A stretch of 64,000 nt of DNA from positions 89,564 to 153,563 of the forward strand of contig NZ_BBYJ01000023.1 of NCBI RefSeq assembly GCF_001528665.1. The letters run 5' to 3'. Position numbers and translations under genes: made by a program. The first letter of the stretch is position 1; each line of letters starts with the position of its first letter. Below, piece after piece: positions 58,206 to 64,000 of the stretch. The notes beneath the pieces were generated by a model. It was not told the origin of the DNA, did not search any database, and saw nothing but the letters and a program-made list of their open reading frames with translations. The stretch comes from Microtetraspora malaysiensis (GTDB lineage Bacteria; Actinomycetota; Actinomycetes; Streptosporangiales; Streptosporangiaceae).

Positions 58206-58610
58206 TCAGTGCAGCCGACGTCCGGTGACCAGCTCCGCGCGGACGGCGACGAGCTGGTCGTGGTGGCCGGGCGCCCACGGGACCAGCGGCAGCCGGGCCA
58301 GCCGGACGACCTCGCCGGGCTCCTCGACGATGCGCGCCGGGCCGACGGCGGTCACCGACCAGCCGGTGCGGCTCGTCTCGTCGAAGTGGTCGGCCTCGAA
58401 GGCGACGATCGCGCCGCGCGCGGCCTCCGACAGGCGCGAGCCCGCGGCGGTGCGGAACACCACGTCCTCCCCGTCCAGCACGTAATTGACGACCTGTACG
58501 GCCGGCAGCGCGCGCTCGGTGAACACGACGCGGCCGATCGGCGTCGAGGACAGCAGGGAGAGGCATTCCGCCCGCGAAAGCTCCTGGAGCCCGGCCATGT
58601 CGATGTTCAT
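58206..58610 (-). CDS. pyridoxamine 5'-phosphate oxidase-like flavin protein (second copy)
   Basis: A 134-residue split-barrel protein, similar in layout to that at 55192: [40 protein letters not shown], and [17 protein letters not shown]. The gene faces the phosphoketolase gene across 124 bp that hold a near-perfect DevR-like box. ATGs at 58610 and 58598 are both possible; GGAGG lies immediately before the first and about 12 bases before the second, which may favour the second. Confidence 0.85.
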   Translation of the reverse strand: MNIDMAGLQELSRAECLSLLSSTPIGRVVFTERALPAVQVVNYVLDGEDVVFRTAAGSRLSEAARGAIVAFEADHFDETSRTGWSVTAVGPARIVEEPGEVVRLARLPLVPWAPGHHDQLVAVRAELVTGRRLH

Positions 58611-58646
58611 GCCTCCAGAGTCGCCCACGCCCCCTGCCCGCCCGCA

Positions 58647-58660
58647 GGGACGAAGGTCCC
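58647..58660. promoter_or_regulatory. DevR/OsdR-like box
   Basis: GGGACGAAGGTCCC is a near-perfect palindrome of the DevR type, in the gap between the divergent PPOX gene and the phosphoketolase gene. It is the best match among the four found in this region. Confidence 0.65.
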
Positions 58661-58734
58661 GGGTGTCCCGGCGTTCGGCTCGTTCGGGGGCGTTCGGGCC
58701 CATCAAGCCCCCGCTCCCGGGTACAGGCGTGGTC

Positions 58735-61050
58735 ATGGATGAAATCGCGCAGATCGACGCATTCTGGCGTGCCGCGAACTACCTGTCCGTCGGGCAGATC
58801 TACCTGCTCGACAACCCGCTGCTCAAGGAGCCGCTGTCCCCCGCCGACGTCAAACCCCGGCTGCTCGGCCACTGGGGGACCACCCCCGGACTGAACTTCT
58901 GCTTCGCGCACCTCAACCGGATCATCCGGCGGCGCGACCAGGACATGATCTACATCGTCGGCCCCGGCCACGGCGGGCCCGCCGCCGTCGCGCACGCCTG
59001 GCTGGAAGGCACGTACAGCGAGGTGTACCCCTCGGTGTCGCAGGATGCCGAGGGCATGCGCCGGCTGTTCCGGCAGTTCTCCTTCCCCGGCGGCATCCCG
59101 AGCCACGTCGCGCCCGAGACGCCCGGGTCCATCCACGAGGGCGGCGAGCTGGGCTACGCCCTCGCGCACGCGTACGGCGCGGCGTTCGACAACCCCGACC
59201 TGGTCGTGGCGTGCGTCATCGGCGACGGCGAGGCGGAGACCGGGCCGCTGGCCGCGAGCTGGCACTCGAACAAGTTCCTCGACCCGGCCCAGGACGGGAT
59301 CGTGCTGCCGATCCTCCACCTGAACGGCTACAAGATCGCCAACCCGACGGTCCTCGCCCGGATCCCGGAAAGTGAGCTGATCAAGCTCATGGAGGGGTAC
59401 GGCTACCGCCCGTACATCGTCTCCGGGGACGACCCCGCGATCATGCACCGCCTGATGGCCGACACCCTGGACGAGGTCTTCGACCGGATCGCCGAGATCA
59501 AGGCGGGGTCGGGCGACCGGCTGCCGATGATCATCCTGCGTACGCCGAAGGGCTGGACCGGCCCGCGTGAGGTGGACGGCCTGCCCGTGGAGGGCACCTG
59601 GCGGGCCCACCAGGTGCCGCTGGCCGACGTGCGGGACCGCCCCGAGCGGCTGGCCGCCCTGGCGAAGTGGATGCGCTCCTACCGGCCGGAGGAGCTGTTC
59701 GACGCCGACGGGCGTCCGGTGCCCGAGGTCACCTCGGACGTGCCGTACGGGCCGCGCCGGATGAGCGCGAACCCGCACGCCAACGGCGGCGAGCTGCTGC
59801 GCCCGCTGGTGCTGCCAGACTTCCGCGACTACGGGGTCGAGGTGAAATCGCCGGCCACCGCCACCAGCGAGCCCACGCGGATCTTCGGGACGTTCCTCCG
59901 GGACGTGATCGCCGCCAACCCGCGCGACTTCCGGTTGATGGGCCCGGACGAGACCGCGTCCAACCGGCTGCAGGCGGTTTTCGAGGTCACCGACCGGGCG
60001 TGGGACGCCGAGCGGCTGCCCACCGACGAGCACCTCGCGCCCGACGGCCGGGTGATGGAGGTGCTGTCGGAGCACCTGTGCCAGGGCTGGCTGGAGGGGT
60101 ACCTGCTGACCGGGCGGCACGGCCTGTTCAACTGCTACGAGGCGTTCATCCACATCGTGGACGCGATGTTCAACCAGCACGCCAAGTGGCTGGAGTCAGC
60201 GCGCAGGATCTCATGGCGGCGTCCGGTGGCGTCGCTCAACTACCTGCTGTCCTCGCACGTATGGCGGCAGGACCACAACGGCTTCAGCCACCAGGACCCC
60301 GGGTTCCTGGACGTGGTCATGAACAAGAAGGCCTCGGTCGTGCGCGTCTACCTGCCGCCGGACGCCAACACGCTGCTCTCGGTCGGGGACCACTGCCTGC
60401 GGTCACGTAACTACGTGAACGTCGTGATCGCCGGCAAGCAACCGACGCTCGACCTGTTCACGATGCCGGAGGCGGTGGCGCACTGCACCCGGGGCCTCGG
60501 CATCATCGAGTGGGCCTCCAACGACGCGGGCGTGGAGCCCGACGTGGTCCTCGCCTGCGCCGGCGACGTGCCCACCATGGAGACCCTGGCCGCCGCCGCG
60601 ATGCTCCGCGAACACCTGCCCGAGCTGCGGGTCCGGGTGGTCAACGTCGTGGACCTGATGCGCCTGCAGCCGCCGGGCGAGCACCCGCACGGCATGTCGG
60701 ACGCCGAGTACGACACGCTGTTCACCACCGACCGGCCGGTGATCTTCAACTTCCACGGCTACCCGTGGCTGATCCACCGGCTCACCTATAAGAGGGCGGG
60801 CCACGACCACCTGCACGTACGCGGATACAAGGAGGAGGGCACCACGACCACGCCCTTCGACATGGCGATGCTCAACGACATCGACCGGTTCCACCTCGTC
60901 CTCGACGTGATCGACCGGGTCCCCGGACTCGGCGCCCGCACCGCCCACCTGCGCCAGCGGATGCTCGACGAGCGGCTGCGCTGCCGCGTCTACACCCGGG
61001 AGCACGGCGAGGACGCGCCGATGATCCGCAACTGGGTCTGGCCGTACTGA
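58735..61050 (+). CDS. xfp: xylulose-5-phosphate/fructose-6-phosphate phosphoketolase
   Basis: A 771-residue ThDP enzyme that cleaves xylulose 5-phosphate or fructose 6-phosphate with phosphate to acetyl phosphate and an aldose phosphate. Signature segments are [44 protein letters not shown] (ThDP/Mg site), [20 protein letters not shown] and FHGYPWLIH. The ATG at 58735 lies after a DevR-like box. Its product acetyl phosphate is turned into acetate and ATP by acetate kinase, encoded convergently 10 bp away. This gives ATP without respiration and suits a hypoxia role. Confidence 0.96.
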   Translation: MDEIAQIDAFWRAANYLSVGQIYLLDNPLLKEPLSPADVKPRLLGHWGTTPGLNFCFAHLNRIIRRRDQDMIYIVGPGHGGPAAVAHAWLEGTYSEVYPSVSQDAEGMRRLFRQFSFPGGIPSHVAPETPGSIHEGGELGYALAHAYGAAFDNPDLVVACVIGDGEAETGPLAASWHSNKFLDPAQDGIVLPILHLNGYKIANPTVLARIPESELIKLMEGYGYRPYIVSGDDPAIMHRLMADTLDEVFDRIAEIKAGSGDRLPMIILRTPKGWTGPREVDGLPVEGTWRAHQVPLADVRDRPERLAALAKWMRSYRPEELFDADGRPVPEVTSDVPYGPRRMSANPHANGGELLRPLVLPDFRDYGVEVKSPATATSEPTRIFGTFLRDVIAANPRDFRLMGPDETASNRLQAVFEVTDRAWDAERLPTDEHLAPDGRVMEVLSEHLCQGWLEGYLLTGRHGLFNCYEAFIHIVDAMFNQHAKWLESARRISWRRPVASLNYLLSSHVWRQDHNGFSHQDPGFLDVVMNKKASVVRVYLPPDANTLLSVGDHCLRSRNYVNVVIAGKQPTLDLFTMPEAVAHCTRGLGIIEWASNDAGVEPDVVLACAGDVPTMETLAAAAMLREHLPELRVRVVNVVDLMRLQPPGEHPHGMSDAEYDTLFTTDRPVIFNFHGYPWLIHRLTYKRAGHDHLHVRGYKEEGTTTTPFDMAMLNDIDRFHLVLDVIDRVPGLGARTAHLRQRMLDERLRCRVYTREHGEDAPMIRNWVWPY

Positions 61051-61060
61051 GCGGTCCGGG

Positions 61061-62329
61061 TCAGCCGCCGAGCAGGCGCAGGGCCAGGGACGCGATCTCC
61101 CACTCCTCGTCGGTCGGGACCACCGTCACCGCGACGTCGGAGCCGGGCGGCGAGATGATCCGCGCGCCCTCGCCGCCCTGGTTGCGGGCCGGATCGACGG
61201 CGATGCCGAGCCGTTCCAGCCCGCTCATGGAACGGGCCCTGGTCCGCGCGTCGTGCTCGCCCACCCCGGCGGTGAACACGACCGCGTCGAGGCGCCCGAG
61301 CACCGCGTAGTACGCCCCCACGTACTTGCGTATCCGATGGCAGTACACGTCGAGCGCCAGCCGGGCGTCCTCGTCACCGGCGTCGGCCTTCGCCCAGACC
61401 TCGCGCATGTCGCTCGCCCCGGCCAGCGCCAGCATCCCCCCGGCCCGCATCAGCGCCTCGTGGCTCTCGGCCACGCCCAGGCCGGCCGTGCCGTACAGGA
61501 AGGAGGGCAGCGAAGGGTCCACGTCACCGGAACGAGTGCCCATGACCAGCCCCTCCAGCGGCGTCAGGCCCATCGAGGTGTCCACGCTGCGTCCGCCGCT
61601 GATCGCGGTCGCGCTCGCGCCGTTGCCGAGATGGAGCACGATCATGTTCGTCTCCTCAAGGGGGCGGTCCAGCAGCTCGGCCGCCAGCCGGGAGACGTAC
61701 GCGCATGACGTGCCGTGGAAGCCGTACCGCCGCACGCCCAGCTCCTCGGTCCAGGCGCGCGGGACCGCGTACGTGTAGGCGTGCGGGGGCAGTGTCCGGT
61801 GGAACGCGGTGTCGAACACGGCGACCTGCGGGACGCCGGGGAACGCCGCCCGCGCCACCCGGATCCCGTCCAGGTTGGCCGGGTTGTGCAGCGGCGCGAA
61901 TTTTGCCAGCTCCTCGATGGCGGCGATCACGTCGTCGTCCACCAGGACCGGCTCCGTGAACCGGTCGGCGCCGTGGACCACCCGGTGCCCGACCGCCCGC
62001 AGCGGGATCCGGCCCAGGTCCGGGCCGGCCTGGGCGAACGCGTCCAGCGCCGCCCGCAGCCCCGACTCGTGGTCGGGGAAGGCGCGGCGCAGCTCGTACG
62101 GCTCCGCCCCGGCCACAGTGTGGGTGAGCGCGCCCCGCCCGTCGCCGATCCGCTCGATCAGGCCGACGGCGAGCCGGCCCCCGGACTCCGTGTCGATCAG
62201 CTCGTATTTGATCGACGACGAGCCGGTGTTGAGGACCAGGACGCAGTTGTCCACAGTTTCCACAGCGTCTTCCACAGAGGTGTCCACAGGGTTTTCCACA
62301 CCTGTGTCCCCGCTTCCGTCCACAGCCAC
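61061..62329 (-). CDS. ackA: acetate kinase with repeat-encoded N-terminal extension
   Basis: Acetate kinase of 422 residues. The canonical enzyme starts near residue 29 (CVLVLNTGSSSIKYELIDTE), with RVVHGADRF, AVFDTAFHRTLPPHAYTYAV, YGFHGTSCAYVSRL and HLGNGASATA conserved. In front is a 27-residue acidic tail made of tetrapeptides (VDGS, GDTG, VENP, VDTS, VEDA, VETV). A GGAGG site six bases before the GTG at 62329 supports translation of the tail; a GTG at 62254 would give the bare enzyme. The tail is encoded by 12-bp DnaA-box-like repeats. It works with phosphoketolase, which ends 10 bp away. Confidence 0.94.
   Translation of the reverse strand: MAVDGSGDTGVENPVDTSVEDAVETVDNCVLVLNTGSSSIKYELIDTESGGRLAVGLIERIGDGRGALTHTVAGAEPYELRRAFPDHESGLRAALDAFAQAGPDLGRIPLRAVGHRVVHGADRFTEPVLVDDDVIAAIEELAKFAPLHNPANLDGIRVARAAFPGVPQVAVFDTAFHRTLPPHAYTYAVPRAWTEELGVRRYGFHGTSCAYVSRLAAELLDRPLEETNMIVLHLGNGASATAISGGRSVDTSMGLTPLEGLVMGTRSGDVDPSLPSFLYGTAGLGVAESHEALMRAGGMLALAGASDMREVWAKADAGDEDARLALDVYCHRIRKYVGAYYAVLGRLDAVVFTAGVGEHDARTRARSMSGLERLGIAVDPARNQGGEGARIISPPGSDVAVTVVPTDEEWEIASLALRLLGG
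62247..62324. repeat. 12-bp-phased array of DnaA-box-like repeats
   Basis: TTGTCCACA (perfect actinobacterial DnaA box, 62247) is followed by related nonamers at 62256, 62268, 62280, 62292 and 62316. A degenerate copy occupies 62304, so the last six units keep a strict 12-bp period. All read in one direction on the plus strand, within the 5' coding end of ackA. A DnaA titration or regulatory cluster is plausible; alternatively the repeats reflect only coding-sequence slippage. Confidence 0.8.
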
Positions 62330-62437
62330 GGGATGCCTCCAGATCGGCGGAACCTGCCGTGATCACCCTCCTTCCCGCGGGAGGAGCGCACATGCTTTTG
62401 GGGAAAATTTCCGGACTTTGCGTTGCCGTTAGGGGGA

Positions 62438-62451
62438 AGGCGGAAGGTCCC
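62438..62451. promoter_or_regulatory. weak DevR/OsdR-like box
   Basis: AGGCGGAAGGTCCC matches 11 of 14 positions of the better box at 58647. It lies between the divergent ackA and universal stress protein genes, about 80-110 bp from each. Confidence 0.4.
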
Positions 62452-62533
62452 GTCCCATGAGGACCAGCGGCTCTGGAATCCGCTCCGCCGCGGTCGTCTC
62501 ATGGATATGCCGGGGACGAACGAGGAGGACACC

Positions 62534-63373
62534 ATGATCATCGCTGCCACCGACGGCTCCCCCGCCGCCACCGCCGCCGTGGAGTGGGCCGCCGACGACG
62601 CGGCACGCAAGAAGCTCCCGCTGCGCGTGCTCCACGTCGTCGACCGCCTGCCGTACGAGATCCCGCGCTATCCGATCCCCGGCGTGCAGGAGTCCATCGT
62701 GGAGTCCGGCGAGCGGATCCTCCGCGACGCCCGCCAGGCCGTACGGGCTCGGCAGCCCGCCGTCGAAGTGACCACCGAACTGGTCTACGGCGTCCCGGCC
62801 CCCGTACTGCGGCAGGAGGCCGAGCACTCGTCCGAACTCGTGGTGGGCAGCCGCGGCCGGGGCGGCTTCGCCGGGATGCTGCTCGGCTCGGTCAGCACCC
62901 ACGTCGCCGGGCACGTCCACACCCCGGTCGTCGTCGTACGGCCCGCCCCCGCGACGGCCCACGGCGAGGTCGTGGTCGGCGTGAGCGAGTCGGAGGAGTG
63001 CGACCCGGCCCTCGCCTACGCCTTCGAGGAAGCCAACCTGCGTGGCACCCGGCTGCGCGCGATCAGCGCGTGGGAGCTCCCGGTGCACATCCTCGGACCC
63101 GAGGTCGTCTACGACGTGGACGAGATCCAGCACGCCTTCCGCCAGGCCGCCAACGAAAAGCTCGGAGACCTGCGGGAACGGTTCCCCGACGTCGAGGTCA
63201 CGCTGGACATCGTGCGCGGGCACCCCGTCGCCGCCCTGGTGGACGCCTCGGAGAAGGCCGACCTCGTCGTCGTCGGCTCCCGCGGCCGCGGCACGATCGG
63301 CGCCGCCGTGCTCGGCTCGGTGAGCCGCGGCGTCCTGCACCACGCCCGCTGCCCGGTCGCCGTCGTCCGGTGA
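62534..63373 (+). CDS. tandem universal stress protein
   Basis: A 279-residue protein with two UspA domains (about 1-140 and 148-279). Each ends with the ATP-binding G-x2-G-x9-G(S/T) loop: VGSRGRGGFAGMLLGSVS and VGSRGRGTIGAAVLGSVS. The domain starts are MIIAATDGSPAATAAVEWAA and VVVGVSESEE. Two-domain USPs are major DevR/DosR targets in mycobacteria and related organisms. The ATG has a GAGGA site. It ends the coding part of the window. Confidence 0.93.
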   Translation: MIIAATDGSPAATAAVEWAADDAARKKLPLRVLHVVDRLPYEIPRYPIPGVQESIVESGERILRDARQAVRARQPAVEVTTELVYGVPAPVLRQEAEHSSELVVGSRGRGGFAGMLLGSVSTHVAGHVHTPVVVVRPAPATAHGEVVVGVSESEECDPALAYAFEEANLRGTRLRAISAWELPVHILGPEVVYDVDEIQHAFRQAANEKLGDLRERFPDVEVTLDIVRGHPVAALVDASEKADLVVVGSRGRGTIGAAVLGSVSRGVLHHARCPVAVVR

Positions 63374-63387
63374 CGGCACGAGTGGAA

Positions 63388-63517
63388 AGCGTTCCGGGTC
63401 CTCGCCGTCGATGAGGACCGTTGCGCTGCGGCGCCGGTGTGGGTCACGGCGGTCGTGAGGGAGCGTTCCGGGATCTCGCCGTTGATGAGTACCGCTGCGC
63501 TGCGGCGGGTGGCTGCT
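63388..63517. repeat. two diverged 46-bp direct repeats, 84 bp apart
   Basis: AGCGTTCCGGG(T/A) units start at 63388 and 63472 and run to GCGCTGCGGCG, with about five differences. They are not flanked by target-site duplications that I can see. Confidence 0.65.
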
Positions 63518-63696
63518 CCGGCGCGCCGTGATAGCCGGCCTCTGGCGTCACCGCTTCGCGGCTTCGGGCGCGGTGGTACATGGCACGGTCCTACGCGCGC
63601 CTCCACAACCACCCGCACTCCGCTCCGCTCACCCCCGCACCGGCTCCTCGCCGTAGGCGCATCGTCTCGTCCTCGGGCTCCTTCTCGCCGCAACCT

Positions 63697-63766
63697 GGGA
63701 AACCCGCTCATGGTCCGGCGCCGTCGGGAAACCCGCTCATGGTCGGGCGCTGTCGGGAACTCCGCT
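63697..63766. repeat. 29-bp tandem repeat (two copies plus part)
   Basis: Units start GGGAAACCCGCTCATGGTC at 63697 and 63726, with a partial third copy from 63755. They run directly into the 44-bp repeat array. Confidence 0.75.
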
Positions 63767-63924
63767 CCGCTTTCCCGCCGCACCCACTTCTCGCCGTCAC
63801 GCGCCCTGTCCCGCTTTCCCGCCGCACCCACTTCTCGCTGTCACGCGCCCTGTCCCGCTTTCCCGCCGCACCCACTTCTCGCTGTCACGCGCCCTGTCCC
63901 GCTTTCCTGTCGCACCGACCTGCG
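63767..63924. repeat. 44-bp tandem repeat (three copies plus part)
   Basis: Units begin CCGCTTTCCCGCCGCACCC at 63767, 63811 and 63855, almost identical; a diverged fourth starts at 63899. Head-to-tail with no unique spacers, so not a CRISPR. Confidence 0.85.
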
Positions 63925-64000
63925 TCCACATTCCGGGGTCGCTGGTTCGGGAAAGTTGTCTTACCGCATCAAATCCGCAGATTCCTCATATGGGGCCTTT

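Larger units (their letters stand above)
63374..64000. other. non-coding repeat-rich region at window end
   Basis: About 630 bases after the USP gene with three sets of repeats (63388-63517, 63697-63766 and 63767-63924) and no credible gene. Frames on the minus strand are low-complexity products of the repeats. GC-rich, with inverted-repeat potential. No transposase or rRNA sequence is seen. Confidence 0.65.

Noticed and set aside
57916..60180. 754-codon minus-strand frame opposite the DevS-like kinase and phosphoketolase genes
   Set aside because: Antisense to two clear enzymes, with no recognisable domain.
63109..63831. 240-codon minus-strand frame through the terminal repeats
   Set aside because: Half overlaps the USP gene and half is translation of tandem repeats; no start signal or domain.
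63767..63924. Possible CRISPR array
   Set aside because: The 44-bp units are head-to-tail with no spacers, and no cas genes are present.

Overview
The window is high-GC, gene-dense DNA from an actinobacterium. Gene content (SigE-type sigma factor, DUF574-type methyltransferase, DUF5753 regulator, DUF4916 protein, DevS-like kinase, many GTG starts) points to a filamentous actinomycete, probably of the Streptosporangiales; this placement is inference. Coding is continuous apart from a few repeat-rich or remnant stretches.

1-6.8 kb holds small accessory genes: an alpha/beta hydrolase divergent from a TetR regulator, a tRNA-Ser 3'-half remnant, a CadD-like transporter, a FrnE-like DsbA protein, a second hydrolase, a medium-chain oxidoreductase and an MFS exporter. 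6.9-20.3 kb is an eleven-gene minus-strand catabolic cluster: an IolD-like ThDP enzyme, ALDH, IlvD/Edd dehydratase, IclR regulator, a CUT1-type sugar ABC importer, a Gfo/Idh oxidoreductase, GlpD and GlpK. A 17-bp palindrome GTTGT-N7-ACAAC lies upstream of the first enzyme gene and of iclR, so both ends are probably under one IclR regulator. 20.5-28.1 kb carries mixed small genes, including a frameshifted HEAT-repeat gene, a PAS protein, a PRC-barrel protein and a NUDIX-NYN fusion.

28.7-32.9 kb is a probable envelope-lipid locus: an M15-peptidase lipoprotein divergent from a tightly coupled operon of a divergent Lgt, a proline-rich membrane protein, a radical-SAM enzyme with hallmarks of the tetraether lipid synthase (Tes/MJ0619) family, and a small membrane protein. 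33-38 kb has an AAA ATPase flanked by repeated CTACG/TCTAG boxes, a MauE-like protein with a Cys-rich partner, a SigE-type sigma factor and a divergent MarR/YceI pair. 38.4-40.1 kb is a tRNA-Ser(GCT) followed by a decayed integrase. 40.4-44.7 kb holds small regulators and VOC proteins.

44.8-47.3 kb is the most striking locus: a uracil-DNA-glycosylase-like domain fused to an ARTC-type ADP-ribosyltransferase, divergent from a macrodomain protein. It looks like a DNA-targeting ADP-ribosylation/reversal pair, possibly toxin-antitoxin or phage defence, formally analogous to DarTG but built from different parts.

53.9-63.4 kb resembles a DevR/OsdR hypoxia-dormancy island: zinc alcohol dehydrogenase, two flavin-reductase-like PPOX proteins, DoxX, a DevS-like kinase, phosphoketolase and acetate kinase (an ATP-yielding pair), and a universal stress protein, with GGG(A/C)CGAAGGTCCC-type boxes in its intergenic regions. 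The 5' end of ackA encodes a tetrapeptide-repeat extension made of 12-bp-phased DnaA-box-like repeats. The last 0.6 kb is non-coding and full of tandem repeats.
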